A stretch of 64,000 nucleotides of DNA from assembly GCF_016907735.1 (NCBI RefSeq), contig NZ_JAFBCP010000001.1, forward strand, positions 744,001 to 808,000. Reading direction: 5' to 3'. The stretch is from Brevibacterium paucivorans (GTDB lineage Bacteria > Actinomycetota > Actinomycetes > Actinomycetales > Brevibacteriaceae). The first letter of the stretch is position 1, and every line of letters starts with the position of its first letter. The position numbers were made by a program, and so were the translations under genes. The notes below the pieces were generated by a model. That model was not told the DNA's origin and made no database searches. It saw only the letters and a program-made list of their open reading frames with translations. Positions 25,609-34,100 of this stretch are shown piece after piece.

Positions 25609-26238
25609 ATGGAAGGTTCTGTGGCACACGCCCGTAAGAAAGAGTTGCGTCAACAAATTCGGTCGAGTCGGGAGGCTCTCCCCGCGGATCACTCCGCGCG
25701 CTTGGACCTGAACACTCAGGTGGGCGCACTCATTCAATCTGTCATGCGCGAAGGTGCGCGCCCCAATATCTTGGCGTACGCCAGCATTGCCCATGAACCG
25801 TCGATTGACGGTGCCCTTGACCAGGCGCGGGCTGCTGGCGCCCGCATATTCCTGCCTGTTGTCACCGCCCCGGGTGAGCCGTTGATGTTTGGGGAGGTGA
25901 CGAGTCCCTTGTGTGACCTTGCCCCGGTTGGTAAGTGGGGCATTCGCGAGCCACACCCAACTATGGAGGCAGAACGGCTGGTCGACGACCTCGGCCTTGC
26001 ACTGATTCCTGGACTGAGCTTTTCCACCCAAGGTGGCCGGTTGGGCAACGGTGGCGGGTTTTACGACCGGACGTTTGGGCCGCAGGGAGTGGCACCACTA
26101 GGTGAGGTGTCACGGGGTGGGAGGTTGTTCAGCGTAGGCGTGTGTTTTGACTCCGAGTACGGCGCCGAGTTTCCAATCGCCCCATGGGATCTTACGGTTG
26201 ATGGCGTTGTTACTGAGAACGGGTTGCGCACGGAGTAG
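25609..26238 (+). CDS. 5-formyltetrahydrofolate cyclo-ligase
   Basis: ATP-dependent enzyme (209 residues) converting 5-formyl-THF to 5,10-methenyl-THF. It has KKELRQQIRSSREALP at the N-terminus, ARIFLPVVTAPGEPLMFG, GIREPHPTMEAE, LALIPGLSFSTQGGRLGNGGGFYDR (ATP loop, about residues 125-150), and SVGVCFDSEYGAEFPIAPWD. The ATG follows TAAGGT by six bases; an in-frame GTG five codons later with GGAAGG upstream is the alternative. It is divergent from galU, a conserved actinobacterial arrangement, and followed by the zinc-ribbon gene fmdB. Confidence 0.92.
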   Translation: MEGSVAHARKKELRQQIRSSREALPADHSARLDLNTQVGALIQSVMREGARPNILAYASIAHEPSIDGALDQARAAGARIFLPVVTAPGEPLMFGEVTSPLCDLAPVGKWGIREPHPTMEAERLVDDLGLALIPGLSFSTQGGRLGNGGGFYDRTFGPQGVAPLGEVSRGGRLFSVGVCFDSEYGAEFPIAPWDLTVDGVVTENGLRTE

Positions 26239-26284
26239 GTGACTGGCGAGAGGCGTGACACATTCGGGTACGTGCATGTGTGCA

Positions 26285-26290
26285 TATAAT
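26285..26290 (+). promoter_or_regulatory. Consensus -10 (TATAAT) before the zinc-ribbon gene
   Basis: Perfect TATAAT 22 bases before the FmdB-type start; no good -35 is seen. It allows expression independent of fthC. Confidence 0.5.
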
Positions 26291-26312
26291 TGGGCGGTCA
26301 GAAAGGTTGATG

Positions 26313-26660
26313 ATGCCCACTTACTCCTACGCATGCCGCGAATGCGATCACTCGTTCGATATCCACCAAAGCTTCAGCGACGACTCACTGACCACGTGCC
26401 CCGAATGTGGCAAGGAGTCACTGCGCAAAGTCTACGGTTCAGTGGGTGTCACGTTTAAAGGCTCCGGTTTCTACCGCACTGACTCGCGTAGCTCTGAGTC
26501 CGGCGGGTCTGGGGCTGGTTCTTCTGGTTCCGGTTCATCTTCAAGTTCTTCTTCGTCGTCGAACTCGTCAGGGTCGAGCTCATCTTCTTCCTCAAGCTCA
26601 TCCGGCTCGAGTTCCTCGTCATCGTCAGGTTCATCTGGGTCGAGTTCGTCAGGCGCATAG
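26313..26660 (+). CDS. FmdB-type zinc-ribbon protein with long Ser/Gly tail
   Basis: The N-terminal 50 residues are a FmdB/CxxC_CxxC_SSSS zinc ribbon: MPTYSYACREC, then TTCPECGK, with cysteines 8, 11, 29 and 32 as ligands, followed by VTFKGSGFYRTDSR. The remaining half is almost entirely serine with some glycine. Many actinobacterial FmdB proteins carry a short serine tail; this one is unusually long, about 55 residues, and probably disordered. AGAAAGG lies just upstream; the ATG at 26310 is an equal alternative start. The function of the family is unknown. Confidence 0.85.
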   Translation: MPTYSYACRECDHSFDIHQSFSDDSLTTCPECGKESLRKVYGSVGVTFKGSGFYRTDSRSSESGGSGAGSSGSGSSSSSSSSSNSSGSSSSSSSSSSGSSSSSSSGSSGSSSSGA

Positions 26661-26760
26661 GGTTCATAGACCCCTTCAACTAAATGGCACAGGTGAACGA
26701 GTTTTCCACAGATTCGCCAGAGCCCTTCCCGTAGCCACTTTGCGCTCACACACTTGAAGT

Positions 26761-27417
26761 ATGAACGCATGGTTGAAGCGCCTGACAGGCTCCACGGACA
26801 AGAAACGCCCCCACGCACCGCCCCGTCGACTCACGCACACGCAACGTCGTCTGCTGGCAGCAGTGTGCGCGGGGCTCGCAACAGTAACCCTCGTCATGGT
26901 GCTTATCCCCCGCTCCCACGGTGATCGCATCGTGGTTGCGAACACGCACATCGACCCCGGCACCGTCATCGCATCTCGCCAGGTCACAACCAAAGTCTTT
27001 CCTCCTCAACTCATACCGGAAAACGCAGTTACTGACCCTTCGCAGGTAGTGGGAACGACCTCGGCATCTTCCTTGGACGCAGGCACACCGGTGACCACAA
27101 CAGCACTGCTGGATGCCGCGCCCGCGAACATCCCTGAAGGGCACGTGCGGGTGCCCATCAGTGTGAGCGACCCGGCAACCACCTCGGTACTCAAACCCGG
27201 CCACCGAATCCAGGTGTATTCCGCAACAGCTGAGCAGGCCAGTTCGCTTGTTGACAACGCGTTAGTGATAGCAGTGACGACTGCGAACGACCAGTTCACC
27301 GGCCAAACCAGTGTGGTGACAATAGCTGTGAAACAGGAGGATGCACCCAAGTTAGCAGGGAATGCAGGGCTGAGTTTTGGGCTGCTGGGAAGCAGTGAGA
27401 CGCAGAACACCTCATGA
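26761..27417 (+). CDS. SAF-domain membrane protein, CpaB-like
   Basis: A 218-residue protein with a basic cytoplasmic N-terminus, one helix (about residues 31-49) and an extracytoplasmic SAF domain (DRIVVANTHIDPGTVIASRQV, then VVGTTSASSLDAGTPVTTTAL), followed by a strand-rich region like RcpC/CpaB proteins of Flp-pilus systems. No pilus genes are nearby; in many actinobacteria such a gene stands alone between fmdB and mscL. A role in envelope assembly is possible but unproven. No ribosome site precedes the ATG; CACACT six bases upstream could make it leaderless. Confidence 0.8.
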   Translation: MNAWLKRLTGSTDKKRPHAPPRRLTHTQRRLLAAVCAGLATVTLVMVLIPRSHGDRIVVANTHIDPGTVIASRQVTTKVFPPQLIPENAVTDPSQVVGTTSASSLDAGTPVTTTALLDAAPANIPEGHVRVPISVSDPATTSVLKPGHRIQVYSATAEQASSLVDNALVIAVTTANDQFTGQTSVVTIAVKQEDAPKLAGNAGLSFGLLGSSETQNTS

Positions 27418-27454
27418 TGTGTTTTTAGTTACTAAACGGGAGGCCTACAAGAAG

Positions 27455-27496
27455 TTGACCCTTAAACTTTGATAAATTATTAATGCTCAATTGAGC
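27455..27496 (+). promoter_or_regulatory. mscL promoter with palindromic operator
   Basis: -35 TTGACC (27455-27460), 17-bp spacer, -10 TATTAA (27478-27483). A perfect palindrome GCTCAATTGAGC (27485-27496) lies at the expected transcription start, where a bound protein would block initiation. Confidence 0.55.
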
Positions 27497-27553
27497 GCAA
27501 AATCCACTTCAGTATTTTCGGCACCAATCTGGCGTGCCCGTTGAAAGGCAGAC

Positions 27554-28030
27554 ATGTTCAAAGGATTTAGGGATTTCATTCTGCGCGGAAACGTCATCGA
27601 ATTGGCGACCGCCGTTATTATCGGTGGCGCGTTCACCGCAATCGTTACCGCTGTTTCGGACAAAATCATCAACCCACTGATCGCGGCTATTGGTTCACCT
27701 GAAGTTGGTGGACTCGGATTCCGTATCCGCCCAGAAGTCCCGGAAACGTTTGTTGACTTCGGTGCCGTTATCACCGCAGCAATCAACTTCCTCATCATTG
27801 CTGCAGTTGTTTACTTCATCATCATCATGCCAATGAACCGCCTCAACGAATGGCGTAACCGCAACGCTGAAGAAGAAGACGTTCCAGCTACCAGCGAAGA
27901 ACTGCTCACCGAAATCCGCGACCTTTTGGTTGCTCAGAACGTAGACGCTGGCCTTCCTGCTGATGCTAAGGTCAACACCGTTGCATCTGACAACGTTGAC
28001 AGCGACTTTGGCGACGCCGGGAAGCACTAA
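27554..28030 (+). CDS. mscL: Large-conductance mechanosensitive channel
   Basis: Homopentameric channel that releases solutes under hypo-osmotic shock (158 residues). It starts MFKGFRDFILRGNVIELATAV with the first pore helix, has an extracellular loop and the second helix AAINFLIIAAVVYFIIIMPMNRL, then a cytoplasmic helix with the RNRNAEEEDVP cluster. The tail past residue 110 is longer and more acidic than in E. coli, as in other actinobacteria. GAAAGGCAGAC precedes the ATG. A terminator follows. Confidence 0.95.
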   Translation: MFKGFRDFILRGNVIELATAVIIGGAFTAIVTAVSDKIINPLIAAIGSPEVGGLGFRIRPEVPETFVDFGAVITAAINFLIIAAVVYFIIIMPMNRLNEWRNRNAEEEDVPATSEELLTEIRDLLVAQNVDAGLPADAKVNTVASDNVDSDFGDAGKH

Positions 28031-28056
28031 TCTGTAAGAGCTGAATAAGTTTTCGC

Positions 28057-28098
28057 AGTAGGCGCTCCGCATTGATGTTCGGGGCGCCTGCTTCTTTT
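28057..28098 (+). terminator. Terminator after mscL
   Basis: GTAGGCGC pairs with GCGCCTGC (one G-U pair), with further pairing inside the loop, followed by TTCTTTT. Confidence 0.7.
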
Positions 28099-28100
28099 GT

Positions 28101-28295
28101 TTACCCACGATCGGGGCGCGTAAACAACTGGTCGCCCCAGTGAGGTGGCTTCTCGTGCGACAAACCAGAGTCACTCGCAGCGGTTTCTCCCGACCGGTTA
28201 CCCAACAGTCGCCGGTACTTTTCTTTGGCTAGTTGAGCTCGTTTCCGGCGCTGTGCCTCTGACTGTTCGTCCGAATTGCCGTTACGAGTCGTCAC
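28101..28295 (-). CDS. Small conserved-looking basic protein
   Basis: Hypothetical protein of 64 residues. The first half is a charged helix (QRRKRAQLAKEKYRRLLG) and it ends in a KPPHWGDQLFTRPDRG tail resembling the PPHWG ending seen in small actinobacterial hypothetical proteins. Its GTG overlaps the end of the large helicase gene by 14 bases, implying translational coupling. No function can be assigned. The start could also be missed if only the coupled GTG is used; no strong ribosome site is visible. Confidence 0.6.
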   Translation of the reverse strand: MTTRNGNSDEQSEAQRRKRAQLAKEKYRRLLGNRSGETAASDSGLSHEKPPHWGDQLFTRPDRG

Positions 28296-31200
28296 GCTCG
28301 TTTTCTCGCTCTTCTTCGCGAAGCCCGGCGTCGATCAAGTCCTCGTCCCGCAATACGCCCGTGTCATATGTGGGCATGACCTCGTCCTGGTCAAGCTCCC
28401 GGCCCTCGTCACCTGGGCTGGTTGCAGCACCCTCCTGCGACTGCTCTTCAAACACGGCCTTGGCACGTGCCTGCGCCTCACGGTAGCGGCGCACAGCCTT
28501 AGCAATCGTGTCGTTGAGGTCAGTGTGCCCACGGTAAGCCAGGGCAGTCTGCAACTGGTGTTCAAGTTCAGCATCATCACGGAACTGGTTATCCGACTGA
28601 ATCCACTCGAGCATCTGGTGGAGCTCGGTCTCAGAGTACGCGTGCAGGGGCAACCCCGGGGTCACTTTGGGTCGGGACCCGCGACGCCCGGTGACAACTG
28701 AAGCCGCACGCGCGGCGTCCAAAACCGACTGTGGCGAGTGTGCTTCCACGGAATCACGCCACAGGTCAAACATGCGCTTGGCGACCGCTTGCGGGTTTGC
28801 AAACGCGTCCATCGACCACATGCGCGCACAGGTCCAGCCACGGCGTTCAAGCGAGTCACGGCGTAGGCGTTCGCGTTCGCGCACGCTTGGCGTCGATCCG
28901 TAAGCAGGGCCGTCGGTTTCGATCGCCAGCACCATGCCCTGATCCACGGTCTTGCCAACCGGCACTGCAATATCAATCCCGTGGTAGTTCACAATAGGGT
29001 GCGCGCCCAGCTTGCGCATACGTTCAGCAATGTCGTTGACAAGTGGGTTTTGCGCATTCGTCGCACCTGTGGCACCACCCGCGTCTCGCATGCCACGCGC
29101 ACCAGCCGATTCCTGTTCGCCGGTGCGTGTCGCTTCACTGCGCGACGTCGCCACGACCGTCGAAATCAACTCAAGCAAATACCGTGCGCCGTGCTTGAGG
29201 CGCGAACGTTCTAAGTCTGTAGGTCCGTAGCTGGACACCAACGTCAGTTTCTGGCGCGCACGAGTGACAATTGCAGCCAAGAGCTTTTCGCTGTCCGGCT
29301 GTTCGAGCGACCCAAAGTTATACAGGACACGACCCTGCAAGGTGCGTCCGTAACCCACGGAGAAAATCACTGCGTCGCGCGCAAAACCTTGAACACGCTC
29401 GACATCGGTGACAACAAACGGTTCCTTTGTGGTGTCGGTAAAGAACGATGCCACGTACGGGTACTGCCTGATCGCAGACTGAACCGCCGACGCAACACGT
29501 TGCGCGTGCCACGGTGTCAAGGTGATGACTGCAAGCGACTGGCGTGGTTTGGTTCGCGCGTGACGCAAAACCAGGTCAACAACACGCGAAACTTCCTGGT
29601 CAGGGCTCTCCACTTGGCCGGTCACCGAATCCGGTACACCCGTCGCATCGGGAACGTAAGCAAACTCCAGACCGCTGCCTTCGCTAGTACGTGCAGTAGG
29701 CAAAGACGAAATAGCCGACTCATAGAAGTGCCCATTGACCAGGTCCAGCAACCCTTGTGGGGCAGATCGGTGGTACGTGCGCAGCCCCTTCAGCGGAAGG
29801 AACTCAGCCAATTCGGTGAACACGCTCGATGAGCTGGGCTCTGCAGGAACAGCATGCCTATTCACACTCACCGAGAACGGCTTAGGACCAGGCAACCTCG
29901 GGTCCCCTAGAGCCACAACTTGGCGTGCTCGCACAATTGACGGCAGTGCTTCGGGCACCGACAGACGAGCCGCGTCGGCAATGATGACCACGTCGAAAAA
30001 GTCTTGAGTCGCAAACACGTTTGGCACTTCAAACGGGCTCATCATCCACACTGGTGCCAATGCCGACAGCACGCGAGGCGCTTCAAGCGCGAGCTGTCGA
30101 ATGTGCAGGTGAGGAGCGCGTAGCGCTGTGCGCACGCTTTCTGCTTCGGCCTTGAAGCTTGCGATAGCGCGACGCCACCCCGCAGCGTGAGCGTACATGA
30201 GGCGTTCGCCACCGGATTTCACGAACTCACGGTCGGCTTCGCGGAATTCTCGAGCCAAACTGTCCAACGCACGGGTGTCGTGGCCACTGATCTGTGTGTC
30301 AGCCGCGGCCATCTGCTGCAACACGGTTGCCCAGTAGGCCAGGTCGAATTCGGCTCCCACTCCCGCGTGACGCACCTTGCGTGCGCGCAGGTCATCCAGA
30401 AGGTCGCCCAGTCCGGCCTCGCGCAGTTTGTCATCCGCCGAGGTGCGCGCCGGCAAATCTGCCAGCGCCGCCCGGTCTTCGCCCATCGCACTCAAGCGGG
30501 CTTGGAGTTCCTCGACCAGCATGCGTCCCAGGTCGCCACCGTCAGGGGTGTCATCCATGATGGGGTCGAGTTGTCTCAACTTGATCTCGAGTTCCTGGTA
30601 CACGTCGAACGCTTCAACTGCACCGTCAACGGCCCGCGGAGCCTGGGACGTGTCGCGCGTGAGCCGGTACCACTGGTCGCGCAGTTCGCGCACGTTCTGG
30701 AGTTCTTCGTGCAGGTCGGCAACGGGTCCGCGCGTGAGTGACGCGGCTTCTTTCTTCAAACGACCACGTTCGAACATGCCCTGGTCGATGTTGTGTTCCC
30801 TGCGGTACTGTCCTGAACCGGTTGCTGCGATGAGCTCTTCCAGGTTGGCATCGAACACCTGCTCCTTGAACCGTTTGAGCAGGCGTGACACGTCAACGAT
30901 CGTCTTGAGGCACGCGCCCCACTCTTCGACGTTGCGTGCCGGGTTCATGCCGGCAGCGCGCAAAACGGGTTCGGTTTGCTTCGTCAGGTCTGTGACCAGG
31001 CGGGCGGCTCGTTCGGCGGTGGCGCGTGCGGTTTCGGCGTCTTCGTTGTTAGCGAATCGCGCCCCGAACCACACGGTGTCTTCCACATCCATCGTGAACG
31101 CGCCCAGGTCGGATAGTTTGAGCAACTCGTCTCTGAGTGCGTCGCGCGCGGCCGAGCTGAGCTTCATGACACGGTCATCGAACCGCACGTCGGTCAAGGG

Positions 31201-32706
31201 CCCCGGGTCCGAGGCGGTAAGCGCCGCAAGGTGCTCCAGGGTAGCAAAGACCGAGGTGCCCCACGGCTGCCGCTCTTGGTGCAGTGACGCTGTGTGCGCG
31301 TTCAGTCGGTCGCGCGCGTCGGTGAGCTTCTTGAGCAGGTCAGTGTTTTCGGGTTTTGAGCTACGTTCCGCGGAAATGATGAGTGAAACGAGTTGCTTCT
31401 TCACCTCGCTCATGCGTTCGCGACCGTCGACGACGAAGTTACGAACACCTGCGTCGTCGAGTCGAGTGGCGAGGTCATCCAACGCATCCGAGCTTTGCGC
31501 AACGTAAAGCACGCTCTTGCCCGCGTGAGCCAGTGAGGTGGCGAGCGCAGCGGCCACCTGAGTGTTGCCCGTTCCTGGTGGCGTGTCGACAGCGATAGAC
31601 TCTCCCGCCAGTGCCGCGTCGACAACGGCTTGCTGGTCGCCGTCTACGTCAAGTGCCAGGAATTCTGAGGACGGTGAACGGTCCGGTAGTCGAGGGGTCG
31701 TCTGCGCGGCCATCGAGGCGCGCAGTTCACGCCTCTTGCGCAAGCGCTTCTGTTTTTTCTCGCCCGAGGTCTTAGCCGCTGAAACGGCCTTGCTGCCAGT
31801 CGCTTTCGTCGCGTCCGCGTTTTCAGACTCCGCGTTCGCTCCCAGCGTGGGGAGGTTTTTCGTGTTGGCGTCAGAAACGCCTGCGGACAGTCGGGGTTTT
31901 TTCGCCGAGGTCGTCGCTGCCTCCGCGGTTCCCTTCCCTTCCCCAGCGACGGGTGCAGAAGCAGAGCCACTGGAACGACCTCGGGACAGGGAGCCCCGAG
32001 CGTCAGCGTCACCAGCCAGGGCGCGCACGACTGGGTGGTCCATGGGGAGGTCGTCGCGTCCGAACGGGGTGGTGATGTTGGCGAATGTGGACACCACTAG
32101 GCGCTGGCCCACGAGCAGTCCTGGTACCGACCGGGTTACCGTGCGCAGTCGCTTGTACACGCCGGTGGGGTCGAAACCGTGGGACTCCTGCGTGGAGGCG
32201 ATCCATTCGTCTGTGTCGATGTGGACACCGTGGTGCTTGCTCAGGTATTCCACCAAAGCTGGGTTGACGACGGTGTCGTTGGCCAGGGTGATTTCGAAGT
32301 CTTCGACGTTAGTTCCGCGGGGCACCAGTTCAACGTGGCGCAGCAGAATGGGCGCGGAAAAGTCGGTGCGGGTGCCGTCGATGTCACGCGACCACTGAGC
32401 GAAGCCGATCGCTAGGTGTGCGGTGTGGATTCCTCGTTCATAGGACAGCTGGTCTGCTTTGTGGCGGATTGATTTGACCCGGCGGCGTGCATCTGCGAGC
32501 TGTTCCGCGTTGCGAATGAGGCTGGACAGGCGCGTGGCACGCCCGGCAAGTAGCTGTGCCACGCCGGAAGGGTGAGCGCCGGAGAGATCGAGTGAGCCGT
32601 CACGCGAGTCACGGAAGTTGAGCATCGTGTCTCGGCCACCGATTTTTGTGGCACGTTCGTTCCACTCGGCGACTGCAGAGTTGATAGAGGAATTGCTCAT
32701 AGACAC
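28282..32706 (-). CDS. Giant degenerate SF1 helicase with C-terminal Vsr-like nuclease
   Basis: A 1474-residue protein of the DUF4011/superfamily I helicase type. The N-terminal 230 residues precede a Lys/Ala/Ser-rich linker (about 235-345). The Walker A reads PPGTGNTQ, with Asn381 in place of the catalytic Lys; the Walker B/motif II is IADAARL around Asp911 instead of DEA[ST]. Motifs III (GDPRLPGP), V (VQGFARDAVIFSVGYG) and VI (VTRARQKLTLVSS) remain recognisable. A restriction-endonuclease-like domain follows, with AIETDGPAY (Glu1263, Asp1265) and RRGWTCARMWSMDAF. The ATPase is probably inactive or altered while the nuclease motif looks intact. The GTG start is six bases after TAGTGT and is probably leaderless. 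A defence or DNA-repair role is inference. Confidence 0.85.
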   Translation of the reverse strand: MSMSNSSINSAVAEWNERATKIGGRDTMLNFRDSRDGSLDLSGAHPSGVAQLLAGRATRLSSLIRNAEQLADARRRVKSIRHKADQLSYERGIHTAHLAIGFAQWSRDIDGTRTDFSAPILLRHVELVPRGTNVEDFEITLANDTVVNPALVEYLSKHHGVHIDTDEWIASTQESHGFDPTGVYKRLRTVTRSVPGLLVGQRLVVSTFANITTPFGRDDLPMDHPVVRALAGDADARGSLSRGRSSGSASAPVAGEGKGTAEAATTSAKKPRLSAGVSDANTKNLPTLGANAESENADATKATGSKAVSAAKTSGEKKQKRLRKRRELRASMAAQTTPRLPDRSPSSEFLALDVDGDQQAVVDAALAGESIAVDTPPGTGNTQVAAALATSLAHAGKSVLYVAQSSDALDDLATRLDDAGVRNFVVDGRERMSEVKKQLVSLIISAERSSKPENTDLLKKLTDARDRLNAHTASLHQERQPWGTSVFATLEHLAALTASDPGPLTDVRFDDRVMKLSSAARDALRDELLKLSDLGAFTMDVEDTVWFGARFANNEDAETARATAERAARLVTDLTKQTEPVLRAAGMNPARNVEEWGACLKTIVDVSRLLKRFKEQVFDANLEELIAATGSGQYRREHNIDQGMFERGRLKKEAASLTRGPVADLHEELQNVRELRDQWYRLTRDTSQAPRAVDGAVEAFDVYQELEIKLRQLDPIMDDTPDGGDLGRMLVEELQARLSAMGEDRAALADLPARTSADDKLREAGLGDLLDDLRARKVRHAGVGAEFDLAYWATVLQQMAAADTQISGHDTRALDSLAREFREADREFVKSGGERLMYAHAAGWRRAIASFKAEAESVRTALRAPHLHIRQLALEAPRVLSALAPVWMMSPFEVPNVFATQDFFDVVIIADAARLSVPEALPSIVRARQVVALGDPRLPGPKPFSVSVNRHAVPAEPSSSSVFTELAEFLPLKGLRTYHRSAPQGLLDLVNGHFYESAISSLPTARTSEGSGLEFAYVPDATGVPDSVTGQVESPDQEVSRVVDLVLRHARTKPRQSLAVITLTPWHAQRVASAVQSAIRQYPYVASFFTDTTKEPFVVTDVERVQGFARDAVIFSVGYGRTLQGRVLYNFGSLEQPDSEKLLAAIVTRARQKLTLVSSYGPTDLERSRLKHGARYLLELISTVVATSRSEATRTGEQESAGARGMRDAGGATGATNAQNPLVNDIAERMRKLGAHPIVNYHGIDIAVPVGKTVDQGMVLAIETDGPAYGSTPSVRERERLRRDSLERRGWTCARMWSMDAFANPQAVAKRMFDLWRDSVEAHSPQSVLDAARAASVVTGRRGSRPKVTPGLPLHAYSETELHQMLEWIQSDNQFRDDAELEHQLQTALAYRGHTDLNDTIAKAVRRYREAQARAKAVFEEQSQEGAATSPGDEGRELDQDEVMPTYDTGVLRDEDLIDAGLREEERENERDDS

Positions 32707-32712
32707 ATCGCA

Positions 32713-32718
32713 ACACTA
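32713..32718 (-). promoter_or_regulatory. -10 box of leaderless helicase promoter
   Basis: TAGTGT, then six bases, then the GTG start; no Shine-Dalgarno. Confidence 0.5.
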
Positions 32719-32841
32719 TCGGTTTTCAAGCCTTGCTTAGTGGTGCCACACCGCCATCTCCATACCTTGGACAACGTTTCATGAATATGTGACTTAGCGC
32801 ATAAGCTTGGCCGGGATAGGTTCTACCGCACGAGGAGAAAA

Positions 32842-33984
32842 ATGAACGACGCAGTTATTGTTGCCGCTCGCCGCACCCCCACCGGTAAGCGCGAAGGAAT
32901 GCTCAGTGGAATCCACCCGGCAGACCTTTCTGCCCTGGTAATTGAGGATATCGTTTCGACCACTGGCATTGACCCCAACCTCATTGACGACGTTATCTGG
33001 GGCTGTGTCACGCAGGCCGGTGAGCAGACCGGTGACATCGCACGCACCGCAGCACTGTCCGCCGGACTTCCCGAATCCGTCACGGGTGTGACGGTTGACC
33101 GCCAGTGTGGATCATCGCAACAGGCACTGCACTTTGCTGCCGCTGGAGTGGCTTCTGGTCAGTACGACATCGCGATTGCCGGTGGTGTCGAGTCCATGTC
33201 ACGCAACCCCATGTTCTCGTCCTCGATGGGTAAGTCGCCGTATGGCACCAAGTTCAAGGACCGCTACCAGGGAGACGACCCCAACCAGGGAATCGGCGCG
33301 GAAATGATCGCTGAAAAGTGGGGCTTCTCGCGTACCGAGCTGGACGAGTTTGCGGTGCGTTCGCACGAACTCGCAGCTGCCGCAACTGACGCTGGCGCAT
33401 TCGAGTCCCAGATCATTCCGGTGGAAACTGAAAACGGCACCGTGTCCGTTGATGAGGGCATCCGCCGAGGTGGTAGCGTCGAGAAGCTGGCGAAGCTCCA
33501 GACCGTGTTCAAGGAAGACGGTGTTATTCACGCTGGTAACGCGTCGCAGATTTCCGACGGCTCCGCAGCCATGCTGGTCATGAGCTCGCAGCGCGCTAAG
33601 GAACTGGGCCTCACCCCACTGGTGCGTGTTCACACTGCTGTGTTGGCCGGCGCCGACCCAATCATGATGCTCACCGCGCCTATCCCAGCAACGGAGAAGG
33701 CACTCAAGAAGTCCGGTCTGTCGATCAACGACATTGGCACATTTGAAATCAACGAAGCGTTCGCGCCTGTCCCACTGGCGTGGCTGAAGGAAACGGGCGC
33801 TAACCCTGACTTGCTTAACCCACACGGTGGCGCAATTGCGCTGGGCCACCCGCTGGGTGGATCGGGTGCCCGCCTCATGTCCACCATGATTCACAACATG
33901 GTGAACAACAACATTAAGTACGGCCTGCAGTCGATGTGTGAGGGTGGCGGCCAGGCCAACGCCACGATCCTGGAACTACTGTAA
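32842..33984 (+). CDS. Acetyl-CoA acetyltransferase (thiolase)
   Basis: Thiolase of 380 residues that cleaves 3-ketoacyl-CoA or condenses acetyl-CoA. The nucleophile is Cys89 in DRQCGSSQQ, with His336 in LGHPLGGSGAR and Cys366 in MCEGGGQAN. INEAFAPVPLAWL is the usual substrate-site block. The length and DRQCGSSQQALHFAA favour the steroid/fatty-acid 3-ketoacyl-CoA type over biosynthetic PhaA. GAGGAG lies before the ATG. It stands alone but fits the acyl-CoA genes elsewhere in the window. Confidence 0.92.
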   Translation: MNDAVIVAARRTPTGKREGMLSGIHPADLSALVIEDIVSTTGIDPNLIDDVIWGCVTQAGEQTGDIARTAALSAGLPESVTGVTVDRQCGSSQQALHFAAAGVASGQYDIAIAGGVESMSRNPMFSSSMGKSPYGTKFKDRYQGDDPNQGIGAEMIAEKWGFSRTELDEFAVRSHELAAAATDAGAFESQIIPVETENGTVSVDEGIRRGGSVEKLAKLQTVFKEDGVIHAGNASQISDGSAAMLVMSSQRAKELGLTPLVRVHTAVLAGADPIMMLTAPIPATEKALKKSGLSINDIGTFEINEAFAPVPLAWLKETGANPDLLNPHGGAIALGHPLGGSGARLMSTMIHNMVNNNIKYGLQSMCEGGGQANATILELL

Positions 33985-33993
33985 AGCCACACC

Positions 33994-34047
33994 GCGCAAA
34001 GTGAGCGTGACGGCGCAATATATTGCGCCGTCACGCTCACTTTGCGC
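33994..34047. repeat. 54-bp perfect palindrome
   Basis: Two 27-base arms without a spacer; the arm starts GCGCAAAGTGAGCGTGACGG and the centre is AATATATT. It lies between the thiolase stop and the tRNA. It could act as a terminator, but it lacks a T-run. Confidence 0.85.
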
Positions 34048-34100
34048 AACCGGCACTTCTACGTAAATCCGCCGACCTGGTAGTATTGCCTGGTCTAGTT

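Noticed and set aside
26489..26657. CRISPR-like or satellite repeat
   Set aside because: The repetition is due to serine codons in an FmdB protein; no regular repeat-spacer pattern.
30377..31507. 376-codon open frame antisense to the giant helicase
   Set aside because: It is a Ser/Arg-rich shadow of the GC-rich helicase codons, without family features or a ribosome site.
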